The notes beneath the pieces were generated by a model, which was given only the letters and a program-made list of their open reading frames with translations, had not been told where the DNA came from and did not search any database. This document shows, one piece after another, positions 17,538-25,405 of a stretch of 64,000 bases of DNA (the stretch's first letter is position 1; each line of letters opens with the position of its first letter). The stretch is from positions 123,212 through 187,211 of the forward strand of contig NZ_LMUW01000207.1 in assembly GCF_009765735.1 (NCBI RefSeq). The letters are read 5' to 3'. The position numbers and the translations under genes are program-made. Origin of the DNA: Xenophilus sp. L33 (lineage in GTDB: Bacteria; Pseudomonadota; Gammaproteobacteria; Burkholderiales; Burkholderiaceae_C).

Positions 17538-18386
17538 ATGAAGAAGCCGGAAGCAGCAATGGCGGTGCAGCCCGATCCCTGTCCCGAGCTAGTCGTGGAA
17601 ACAGGACCGGAAGGGCGCGGCGTCGGCAGTTGGGTTCCCCAAGACAAGCACCGACTTGTCACGCACTATCTCAATGCGACCCGCCACGCCTGGAAGAACT
17701 GGCCCAAGCGCGTACTCATTGACCCTTTTTGTGGGCCGGGACGGATTCGCGTCGCGGGCGAATCCTTCACCCGAGATGGCGGTGCTGTGGCTGCATGGCG
17801 CGTGATGGAGGCCAACGGCGTTGCATTAACGCATGTTCTCTTGGGCGACAAAGACGGCACGCGGTCGCACGCATGCAAGGCTCGCCTCGATGCACTGGGT
17901 GCGCAGAACGTGGAGGCGTTCACCGGCAGCGCGGACCAGGCCATCATTGAGATGGTCAAGCACGTGCCGCGAGGCGCACTGTGCTTTGCCTACGTGGACC
18001 CCTATAGCCTTGAACACCTCAGCTTCTCGATCATCGAGGCGCTTGCGCCGCTGAAGGTCGATATTGCGGCGCACTTCTCCATCATGGACCTGCGGCGCAA
18101 CGCGGATCAGGAGTTGGCGCGCGGGCGCTTTGATCGCGCCATTCCCGGAATGCGGGACGACTCGCGGATCAAGGGGGCAAACCTAGTCACTCTGGCCGAC
18201 GAGTGCTTTGCGAAGTGGGTGGACCTTGTGCAGGGCCTCGGCTTCCAGCACAGCAAGGCCATGCCGCTCGTCACAAACAACTCTGGGCACGGCCTCTATA
18301 GGCTCGTGTTTTTCGCCCGGCATGATCTACCGCTCCGCATATGGGGAGATGTCGCGAAGGACAAGAATCTCGAACTGTTCGGCTAG
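17538..18386 (+). CDS. tcmP: Three-Cys-motif partner protein TcmP
   Basis: The ATG at 17538 follows GAGG by seven bases, and the 282-residue product matches the TcmP family. Its conserved N-terminal block is WVPQDKHRLVTHYLNATRHA, followed by RVLIDPFCGPGRIR (residues 59-70). These are a nucleotide-binding-like loop reminiscent of methyltransferase motif I. A second conserved block is LCFAYVDPYSLEHLSFSIIE. The family is named for its regular association with a three-Cys protein (DUF5131, phage Gp37/Gp68-like), which is exactly what is encoded convergently here with a four-base overlap. The biochemical activity of TcmP is not established; the islands in which the pair occurs suggest nucleic-acid processing or defence. 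Confidence 0.85.
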   Translation: MKKPEAAMAVQPDPCPELVVETGPEGRGVGSWVPQDKHRLVTHYLNATRHAWKNWPKRVLIDPFCGPGRIRVAGESFTRDGGAVAAWRVMEANGVALTHVLLGDKDGTRSHACKARLDALGAQNVEAFTGSADQAIIEMVKHVPRGALCFAYVDPYSLEHLSFSIIEALAPLKVDIAAHFSIMDLRRNADQELARGRFDRAIPGMRDDSRIKGANLVTLADECFAKWVDLVQGLGFQHSKAMPLVTNNSGHGLYRLVFFARHDLPLRIWGDVAKDKNLELFG

Positions 18387-19132
18387 GCCGGAACATGCAC
18401 GACCCGCACGGGGAAGTCATTCCAGACGCGGCCGTTCAGTTCACGTCCATTGCTCTTCTTGTCGCGCCGGATGCCATCGGCGCCCCAAGCTCCCCACTGC
18501 TTGAAGAAGAAAGCAACATCCTGAGCGATTGCCTGTGCCCGGACGTGGTCGGCCCACTCAGGCTTCATTGGGCGCGCCTTCGCCCCGCTCTCTCCGCCGA
18601 CGATGACCCAGTGGATTCCCTTTAGGTTTAACCGGCCCACGTCTTCAAGCAGCGGCTCGACGGAGAGAAAGCGCACTGCAGCCTTTACCTTGCGGAGATG
18701 CGCAATTCGCGGCACCCCGTACTTCTTGTCCTCCACCGACACGCCAAGCCACACGTTGATTGGGCATTCCCTCTTCGCGAAGAAATCGGGCAGGCGCTCG
18801 GCCCGCTTGGTCAACACCTGATAGGTGTGCTGCGGAGTTTCTCTACAGACCTGAAGCACCTTCTCGATGAACGCATCGGGAACGTCTTGGTGAAAGAGGT
18901 CCGACATCGAGTTAACAAAGTAGGTGGTAGGCAACTTGCGGGACTTCGGCTGTTGAAGGCGCTCCGGATGCACCGTCAGCTCGAAGCCGTTCTCATAGCC
19001 GGTCGAGCCCATTGCCGTGAGTCGGCGCGTCATCGTCTCTGCATAGCAATGCTTGCAGCCCGGAGAAACCTTTGTGCAACCCGTAACCGGATTCCACGTG
19101 TGCTCTGTCCATTCGATGCTTGATTCAGCCAT
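18383..19132 (-). CDS. DUF5131 / phage Gp37-Gp68-like three-Cys protein
   Basis: The 249-residue protein begins with SIEWTEHTWNPVTGCTKVSP. Its three cysteines form C19-x6-C26-x2-C29 (GCTKVSPGCKHCYAET). This pattern can hold an iron-sulfur cluster and recalls radical-SAM-like enzymes and spore-photoproduct-lyase relatives, although the spacing is not the canonical CX3CX2C. Further family blocks are YFVNSMSDLFHQDVPDAF, TKRAERLPDF, NVWLGVSVED and IVGGESGAKARPM. The gene is the second of a two-gene minus-strand operon; its start overlaps the end of the 72-residue gene by eight bases. A LexA-type box lies in front of that operon. It is convergent with its partner TcmP. Confidence 0.88.
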   Translation of the reverse strand: MAESSIEWTEHTWNPVTGCTKVSPGCKHCYAETMTRRLTAMGSTGYENGFELTVHPERLQQPKSRKLPTTYFVNSMSDLFHQDVPDAFIEKVLQVCRETPQHTYQVLTKRAERLPDFFAKRECPINVWLGVSVEDKKYGVPRIAHLRKVKAAVRFLSVEPLLEDVGRLNLKGIHWVIVGGESGAKARPMKPEWADHVRAQAIAQDVAFFFKQWGAWGADGIRRDKKSNGRELNGRVWNDFPVRVVHVPA

Positions 19133-19343
19133 TGCGCGGCGATCTTATAGGAGGTGTCTGCCGGCTCAACAACGGCGCGAGCCATTCGATTGCCGCATCT
19201 GCCGGAGCCATCGCTCGGAGCCGCTCGTCGCGCCAAAGCTCAGTGGCGACCTCCTCCAACTGTCGAGGATCGACGGTCAGGCACCGGCGATGCAACCGAT
19301 GCGCGCACGCTGCGATCCACACTTCGGCCGTAATCTCGTCCAT
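19125..19343 (-). CDS. Small conserved hypothetical protein in the three-Cys operon
   Basis: The 72-residue product reads MDEITAEVWIAACAHRLHRR, then ELWRDERLRAMAPADAAIEWL, a helical acidic/basic protein without membrane segment. Its end overlaps the DUF5131 start by eight bases, so the two genes are one transcriptional and probably translational unit. Similar short proteins occur in proteobacterial prophages and islands, from memory, and have no known function. The gene starts 22 bases from a LexA-type box, so it should be induced by DNA damage together with the DUF5131 gene. Confidence 0.6.
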   Translation of the reverse strand: MDEITAEVWIAACAHRLHRRCLTVDPRQLEEVATELWRDERLRAMAPADAAIEWLAPLLSRQTPPIRSPRNG

Positions 19344-19364
19344 GACTCAGAACATAGGTCATAA

Positions 19365-19380
19365 CTGTATATTCATCCAG
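19365..19380 (-). promoter_or_regulatory. LexA (SOS) box
   Basis: The bases CTGTATATTCATCCAG fit CTG-N10-CAG. With the flanking bases, 16 of 20 positions match the enterobacterial SOS consensus TACTG(TA)5CAGTA. The site is 22-37 bases upstream of the start of the small gene at 19343, which is the position expected for a LexA-repressed promoter of the minus-strand operon encoding the three-Cys protein. Confidence 0.7.
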
Positions 19381-19388
19381 TACAGTTA

Positions 19389-19526
19389 CTCACTTTTAGT
19401 GAGCATTACCTGCGACAGGACGAGATGAACATCATCGTCTCTGCGCTGTTGTTCCATGTTGTTCCGAAATAGTTGACGAAGCCGCGATGGCTGGTTTACA
19501 TTTGCGGTACACCGTGGAACAACATG
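19389..19526 (+). promoter_or_regulatory. Inverted repeats in front of the GTPase gene
   Basis: A perfect hairpin-like repeat CTCACT-TTT-AGTGAG lies at 19389-19403. Further on, CATGTTGTTCC (19455-19465) and its exact complement GGAACAACATG (19516-19526) flank 50 bases; an additional TGTTGTTCC copy precedes the first arm. The last arm touches the GTPase ribosome-binding site (GAGGAG), so a protein or RNA structure using these repeats could control GTPase translation or transcription. Confidence 0.45.
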
Positions 19527-19534
19527 AGGAGCAA

Positions 19535-21799
19535 ATGGCATACACCGCATCGAAATCCCCCACCAAGGATCGCCCAGGCTTCAGCATCAGCTTCCGGCAT
19601 CCCTGCCGGTCGGACTCCAAGGGCAAGCCTGGGCTGAAGGTCCGGCGTGGCCTCGGCACAGCCGACCCTGATGAAGCTGACGGCCTCGTCGCCCAGATGA
19701 ACGAACTGCTGGCTGATGGGTCATGGTGGAACGCCAGCCGGTACCACGACGCCCTGCACGCGTTCAGTCCGATCGTCGTGGACGCTTTCTTCGACGGGCT
19801 GCAAGCCAGCGTGGCGAACCCTGTGGCGCTGCGCGATAGCATCATTCCGTTGCCCAGCCGACTGGATGGCTATGCCCGGGTGCTGTTTGTCGGCACGACC
19901 GGCGCCGGCAAGACCTCGCTGCTGCGGCACCTGATCGGCTCCAACCCCGACAAGGACCGCTTTCCCTCGACCTCGACCGCGAAGACCACGGTGTCCGACA
20001 TTGAGGTGATCCCGGACGACGGCCCCTATCAAGCGGCTGTCACCTTCTTCTCCGAACATGCCATTCGAGCAAACGTCGAGGACTGCGTAGTCGCAGCCTG
20101 CTCGGCCGTGTGGGACACGATGGGCGACGAGAAAGTAGCGGACAAGCTGCTGCACCATGCCGACCAGCGCTTCCGTCTGAGCTACCTGCTCGGCGCCTGG
20201 AAGACGGCGAGTGATGACGTCGCGGACGATGACTGGGACTTCGGCGACGGCGATGGGCAACCTGTTGCCCCCGTGGCCGACGACCGAGAAGCCGTGTCGG
20301 CGGCGGACGCCGCCGCTTTGCAGGTGAATTTGACCGGCTACGTTGAACGGGTGAAGACCATCGCCACAGAGAAGGCGGCCGCGATCAAGGCCGAGTTGCT
20401 GCCTGAACCGTCCACGGCACAGCCAGAAGATCTGCAAGCCGCGCTGGAGATCTTTCAGAGTGAACTGCTGGACGACGACGCCTTCCGCGACTTGGTGCTG
20501 GACATCATGGACGACATCCATCTGCGTTTTGACCGCCTGGATGTGGGTACGCTCACCAAGCGCGGCAAAGCTGCCAACTGGCCTGAACTGTGGACCTATG
20601 AAACCGACGACCGGGATGACTTCCTGCGTCAGGTGCGCTGGTTCTCAAGCAACTACGCGCCAGCGTTCGGCCGACTGCTCACGCCGCTGGTGGACGGCAT
20701 CCGGGTGCGTGGCCCGTTGTATCCGACCTTCACTGATCGCCGCGCAAAGGTCGTGTACTTGGACGGGCAGGGGCTGGGCCACACCCCAGACTCTTCCAGC
20801 AGCGTCACCACGCACGTGACGCAGCGCTTCGCCGATGTTGACACCATCATGCTGGTAGACAACGCCGAACAGCCGGTGCAGGCCGCCGCGCAAGCCGTGC
20901 TCCGTGCCGTTGCCGCGAGTGGCAACTACGGCAAGCTCGCGATCGCCTTCACGCACTTCGATCAGGTGAAGGGGCTCAACCTGCCGAGCTTTGCCGCCAA
21001 GCGTGCTCACGTGCTCGCCTCGGTCGCCAACTACCTCGCGCGCCTGCGTGAAGTGTTGAACGGCCCAATCGTGACCGCGATGGAGCGAACCATCGACGCC
21101 CAGTGTTTCATGCTGGGTGGGCTGGATGCCGCATCCGAGAAGTTGCCGGGCGGCGTCAAGGTTCAACTGGGTCAATTGCTCGACCAGTTCGAGCGCTCCA
21201 TCACGCCGCCCCCGCTGCCGGATGCCAAGCCCTCATATGACCCGTCGGGCCTGGGCTTTGCGGTGCAGCGCGCGGCTGACAGCTTCCAGCGTGCATGGAA
21301 GTTCCGCCTTGGCTTTGCCCACAGCGCGGAAGTCAACACGGAGCACTGGACCCGAGTCAAGGCGTTGAACCGCCGCATCGCCAACGAACTGGATGTCGAG
21401 TACGACTCGCTTCGGCCGGTGGCTGACTTTGTGGGCCGAATCACCGAGGAAATCTCCAATTTCCTCGATCACCCGGTGCGCTGGACGCGCCCGCCCAAAG
21501 ACGACACCGAAGCTCAGGAAGCCATCGCGCCGATTCGCCAAGCCGTCTTCCGCGAGCTGCATTCTCTTGCGGTGACCCGCCTGGTGGACCAGCACCTGAC
21601 CGACTGGCGCCGTGGCAACGACCACAAGGGCAAAGGCTCGGCGACGCGGCGGGCCGTTGATATCCGTGGCATCTATGAGCTGGCGGCGCCTGTGCCAGGC
21701 ACCGTCAACTCTGAGCCGGCGCTTGACTTCATGAAGGCTGTGCGCGGCATCGTCCGCGCGGCGATCGAAGACCAGGGCGGGGAGATGAAGACCCTCTGA
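19535..21799 (+). CDS. Large P-loop GTPase (dynamin/GTPase-like), upstream of type I restriction genes
   Basis: The ATG at 19535 has GAGGAG six bases upstream and gives 754 residues. Residues 1-70 form an N-terminal module (GFSISFRHPCRSDSKGKPG, KVRRGLGTADPDEADGLVAQ) that recalls the DNA-binding arm domain of tyrosine integrases; this is inference. A Walker A loop is at residues 120-128 (GTTGAGKTS), with a possible switch Thr in PSTSTAKTTVSD. DxxG-like VYLDGQGLG and an FTHFD motif in the NKxD position follow far downstream. The GTPase core is thus split by an insertion of roughly 250 residues containing an Asp-rich loop, and a long helical C-terminus follows. Build and size resemble dynamin-like or bacterial large GTPases. 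It is 115 bases upstream of hsdM in the same direction. Confidence 0.65.
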   Translation: MAYTASKSPTKDRPGFSISFRHPCRSDSKGKPGLKVRRGLGTADPDEADGLVAQMNELLADGSWWNASRYHDALHAFSPIVVDAFFDGLQASVANPVALRDSIIPLPSRLDGYARVLFVGTTGAGKTSLLRHLIGSNPDKDRFPSTSTAKTTVSDIEVIPDDGPYQAAVTFFSEHAIRANVEDCVVAACSAVWDTMGDEKVADKLLHHADQRFRLSYLLGAWKTASDDVADDDWDFGDGDGQPVAPVADDREAVSAADAAALQVNLTGYVERVKTIATEKAAAIKAELLPEPSTAQPEDLQAALEIFQSELLDDDAFRDLVLDIMDDIHLRFDRLDVGTLTKRGKAANWPELWTYETDDRDDFLRQVRWFSSNYAPAFGRLLTPLVDGIRVRGPLYPTFTDRRAKVVYLDGQGLGHTPDSSSSVTTHVTQRFADVDTIMLVDNAEQPVQAAAQAVLRAVAASGNYGKLAIAFTHFDQVKGLNLPSFAAKRAHVLASVANYLARLREVLNGPIVTAMERTIDAQCFMLGGLDAASEKLPGGVKVQLGQLLDQFERSITPPPLPDAKPSYDPSGLGFAVQRAADSFQRAWKFRLGFAHSAEVNTEHWTRVKALNRRIANELDVEYDSLRPVADFVGRITEEISNFLDHPVRWTRPPKDDTEAQEAIAPIRQAVFRELHSLAVTRLVDQHLTDWRRGNDHKGKGSATRRAVDIRGIYELAAPVPGTVNSEPALDFMKAVRGIVRAAIEDQGGEMKTL

Positions 21800-21914
21800 T
21801 CGAGGTGCTGCATCTGGCACCGCGCAGGGCAGAGCTTGCCTGCGACACTCTCACCCATGCTTGTCCGCCCAACGCATTAAGTGGGTGGACACAAAGAACA
21901 CCCATAAGAACTAC

Positions 21915-24098
21915 ATGAACCTTACCGACCTGCTGCAACAACTGGAGTCGCCCATCATCATCCGCCCCACGCGGCGCATGACCCAGGGCGAGCTGGAAAT
22001 CTACCTCGACAAGGCCGCTGACATCCTGCGCGGCAACGCTGACCACTCCGAGTTCCGTGGCTATGTGTTTGCGCTGCTGTTCTACAAGCGCATCAGCGAC
22101 TGCTACGAGGAGGAGGTGCGTACCAAGGTCGATGCGCTGGCCAAGGCCGGCCTACCCCGTGACCAGGCCATTGTGCTTGCACGTGATCCACAGAACCACC
22201 ATTTCACAGTGCCTGAGCATGCAGACTGGGCCGACGTGGCGCGCACGGCCAAGGGTCAACTCGGCCAGGCGCTGAACGAGGCCATGCTGTCCATCGAGCG
22301 CGCCAACGCGCATCGGCAGAACAACTTTGACGGCATCCTCACCGGCAAGATCGACTTCAACAAGCAGGACGAGCTGCCGCGTGACAAGCTGGTCAACCTA
22401 ATCAATCACTTCAGCAGCCAGACCTTCGACCGCGCCCATGTGTCCGACGACCTGTTCGGCAATGCTTACGAGTACCTGATCCGCAACTTCGCCAGCAAGG
22501 CCGGCAAGTCCAGCGGCGAGTTCTACACACCGGCTGAGGTGGGCTTTCTGATGGCAGAAGTTCTGCAACCGCGCCAGGGCATGTCCATCTGCGACTGGGC
22601 CAGCGGCTCGGGCGGCCTACTGTTGCAGTGCATTCGTCACGTCAAAAAGCATGGCGGCGACGTGAAGCAGCTGAAGCTGCACGGCCAAGAATCCAACGTT
22701 ACAACCTACAACATCTCGCGCATCAACATGATCCTGCACGGCATCCCCGTGTGGGAACACAAGCAGGGCGACAGCCTGCGCGACCCGCGCCACGTGACAG
22801 CAGAGAACCGCCTCAAGCAGTTCGATCGGATCATCATGAACCCACCCTTCTCGCTGGAAGACTGGGGCCACGACACGGTGGTGGCTGGCGACAAGTTCGG
22901 GCGCCTGTCCTACGGCATGCCGCCCGCCAGCAATGGCGACTGGGCTTGGATGCAACAGATCGCCAAGTCACTGAAGGATGCCGACCCCGAGACCGGCGGC
23001 GGAGGTCGGGGCATGGTGGTCATGTCGCAAGGCGTGCTGTTCCGTGGTCAGCCTGAGCAGACCGAAGAAGAAGATGGCCAGAACCAGAAAGCGGATGCCG
23101 AGTACCTGATCCGCCGCGGCTTCATCGAAGCCGACCTGATCGAGGCCATCGTGGTGCTGCCCGGTAAGCTGTTCTATGGCAACAACGTGCCCGGTTGCCT
23201 GCTGCTGCTGAACAAGGCCAAGCCGGAAGCACGCAAGGGCAAGATCCTGATGATTTGGGCGTCGCGCCACTTCCAGAAAGGCAACCCGCAGAACCTGCTG
23301 CGCCCCTCTGACCTGATGCGCGTGTTGGTACCCTGGCAAGCCTTCGGCGACCTGGCTGAAGCCAAGCGGCTGGTGCCGCAGCACGAGGCCCAGTTGATCC
23401 GTGAGGTCGAGCAGGACCGCGACAGCCGACTTGCGGACATCGAGGATGCCTACGGTCCTGTGCTGGAACCGCTGGCCCGGCTGCAGGCTGAACTGGCCAC
23501 GCTGGAGGCTTTGGATCTGAAGGTGCAGGCCGTCAAGGACGCGATCACGCCGGAACACCCGTACTTTCACCCGCTGGCGCCACTGAAAGCCGATGTGGAC
23601 CGGATCGAGGCCGAGATCGCCGCTGCTGGACGGGGTGATAAGGGTGCGCTGAAGGCAGCCCTGCTGACGCCGAAGGCCAAATTCGACGTGGCGCGCAAGA
23701 AGCTCGTAGATGCGATCAAGGCGCGCGAGAAGCAGCTGTACCGTGCAGTCAAGGAACTGCTCAAGCTGCAAGACGAACGAGACACCCGAGAGCAGGAAAT
23801 CAAGCTGGCGGTTGAGCGCGAGATCAACCACCTGCGCGACGCTGGGGCAGACATGCTGCGTATCGCCGGAAGTAAGGACGAGGCGCGCCGTTATTTCACC
23901 GTGGTGGGGGCCGACGAGATCGCGGAGAACGAGTTCAATCTGAACCTGCCACGCTTCGTGGACACCTTCGAGCCGGAAAAGGTTTTGGCGCTCAACACTG
24001 CAGCCGAGAAACTGCAGTTGGCCACTAAGGCATCTAACGCTGCGAGGAGTCAACTGTCGTCGCTCCTGCAAATCATCGGTGTGGAGGTGGCTCGATGA
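21915..24098 (+). CDS. hsdM: Type I restriction-modification DNA methyltransferase, M subunit
   Basis: The 727-residue version begins at ATG 21915; a TTG at 21861 would add 18 residues, and no strong ribosome-binding site decides. The HsdM N-terminal helical domain has YLDKAADILRGNADHSEFRG. The catalytic domain begins with the conserved NAYEYLIRNFASKAGKSSGE and YTPAEV. SAM motif I is ICDWASGSGGLLLQC, and motif IV is RIIMNPPFS (NPPF), typical of N6-adenine methylation. A C-terminal extension of about 200 residues contains long helices (EREINHLRDAGADML). This is longer than the classical E. coli HsdM of about 530 residues, as in many type I M subunits of this subgroup. Its stop overlaps hsdS as ATGA. 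Confidence 0.95.
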   Translation: MNLTDLLQQLESPIIIRPTRRMTQGELEIYLDKAADILRGNADHSEFRGYVFALLFYKRISDCYEEEVRTKVDALAKAGLPRDQAIVLARDPQNHHFTVPEHADWADVARTAKGQLGQALNEAMLSIERANAHRQNNFDGILTGKIDFNKQDELPRDKLVNLINHFSSQTFDRAHVSDDLFGNAYEYLIRNFASKAGKSSGEFYTPAEVGFLMAEVLQPRQGMSICDWASGSGGLLLQCIRHVKKHGGDVKQLKLHGQESNVTTYNISRINMILHGIPVWEHKQGDSLRDPRHVTAENRLKQFDRIIMNPPFSLEDWGHDTVVAGDKFGRLSYGMPPASNGDWAWMQQIAKSLKDADPETGGGGRGMVVMSQGVLFRGQPEQTEEEDGQNQKADAEYLIRRGFIEADLIEAIVVLPGKLFYGNNVPGCLLLLNKAKPEARKGKILMIWASRHFQKGNPQNLLRPSDLMRVLVPWQAFGDLAEAKRLVPQHEAQLIREVEQDRDSRLADIEDAYGPVLEPLARLQAELATLEALDLKVQAVKDAITPEHPYFHPLAPLKADVDRIEAEIAAAGRGDKGALKAALLTPKAKFDVARKKLVDAIKAREKQLYRAVKELLKLQDERDTREQEIKLAVEREINHLRDAGADMLRIAGSKDEARRYFTVVGADEIAENEFNLNLPRFVDTFEPEKVLALNTAAEKLQLATKASNAARSQLSSLLQIIGVEVAR

Positions 24099-25405
24099 GC
24101 GCTCGGCAGCGGGACATCATCTATGACTTGCCCTTGAAGCAGTTCGATGAAAGCTGCCCTTGGTCCACTTCAAGTATTGGACAGCTAGCGGATGTCTTGG
24201 GCGGCGGTACGCCGGACACGGGCGTGATCGAACTGTGGGAACCAGCGGAGATCCCCTGGGCGACGCCTACAGACATTACCGGGACCGACGGAAACGAGAT
24301 CCGTACGACGGAGCGCTACATCTCGACCGCGGGACTGAGGCAGTCAACCCTCGTGCCGGAAAACTCCGTGCTGATGACCAGCCGCGCGACCATTGGTGAG
24401 GCCAAGATCAATCGCGTGCCGATGGCCATCAATCAGGGGTTCGCCGCGCTTTGCGCCAAGGATGGACACTCTGCGGAGTACCTGTTTTATCTGCTGAACA
24501 TTTTGCGGCCGACCCTAGTCCGCTTGGGTGCCGGGACGACCTTCCTGGAAACCTCACGTCGGGAGATACGCAAAGTTCAGTTGCGCGTACCTGATGTCGG
24601 CGAGCAACGGCGCATCGTTGCTGCCCTGACGCTGGCCGATGTCGTCTGCGAGAAGGCACAAGCGGAATTGGAAGCGGCAAGGGAGTTAAAGCGTTCGCTC
24701 ATGAATACCTTGTTTGTGCGCGGGATGCCTGGTCGGCATGCCGACTTTCAAGAGACGAAGATCGGCTTAGTCCCGCGCGGGTGGACGGTCCGCTCGATCC
24801 GATCTGTCCTCGCGGAAAAGCCAGACAGCGGGACGTCACCTCTATCGCGCCAAGACCCTCCTGGCACGCCGATTCTCAACGTCAGCTGTGTCAAGGATGG
24901 CGTCTGTAGCGCTGCGGAAGTGACCTATGTTGACGTCACTACCGACGAAGTGACCAGGTATCGAACAAGTGCTGGTGACTTCTTCGTACTCCGTGGGAAT
25001 GGCAATCGAGACTTCGTTGGAACCGGCGGCTTACTCCGCAAGACCCCTGAAGTAGACACGATCTACTCAGACAAGTTGATTCGGTTGCGTTTCAACGGAG
25101 AAAAGGTCGCGGATCGGTTCGTCCCCTACCTTTGGCAGGCCAAAGCGTTTTTGACGCGGTTGCAGTCCAAGGCAGAGTCAGGAAGTGGGCTGTGGATGAT
25201 GAGCAAGCGAGACATTTGCCGTGAGCTGTTCGCATGCCCACCAACTGACGAACAGGAGGAAATCGTGGGGGTACTGGACAGCACGGAGGATCAGATCAAC
25301 GCGCAAGCCAGGAAGGTAGAGGCGCTCATGGACGTGAAGCGCGCGCTGCAGCAAAACCTCCTCACCGGCAAGATCAGAATTCCAGAGGGAGCCATTCATG
25401 CCTGA
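24095..25405 (+). CDS. hsdS: Type I restriction-modification specificity subunit
   Basis: The 436-residue subunit has two target-recognition domains, roughly residues 25-170 and 235-370, each beginning with a short conserved segment (WSTSSIGQLADVLGGGTP; GWTVRSIRSVLAEKPDSG). The helical spacers ending each domain are seen in EKAQAELEAARELKRSLMNT and NAQARKVEALMDVKRALQQN, and these set the distance between the two half-sites. Start and end overlap hsdM (ATGA) and hsdR (eight bases), so the three are translated together. Codon use in this gene is less GC-rich than in hsdM and hsdR, as usual for exchangeable specificity genes. The target DNA sequence cannot be predicted by eye. Confidence 0.93.
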   Translation: MSARQRDIIYDLPLKQFDESCPWSTSSIGQLADVLGGGTPDTGVIELWEPAEIPWATPTDITGTDGNEIRTTERYISTAGLRQSTLVPENSVLMTSRATIGEAKINRVPMAINQGFAALCAKDGHSAEYLFYLLNILRPTLVRLGAGTTFLETSRREIRKVQLRVPDVGEQRRIVAALTLADVVCEKAQAELEAARELKRSLMNTLFVRGMPGRHADFQETKIGLVPRGWTVRSIRSVLAEKPDSGTSPLSRQDPPGTPILNVSCVKDGVCSAAEVTYVDVTTDEVTRYRTSAGDFFVLRGNGNRDFVGTGGLLRKTPEVDTIYSDKLIRLRFNGEKVADRFVPYLWQAKAFLTRLQSKAESGSGLWMMSKRDICRELFACPPTDEQEEIVGVLDSTEDQINAQARKVEALMDVKRALQQNLLTGKIRIPEGAIHA

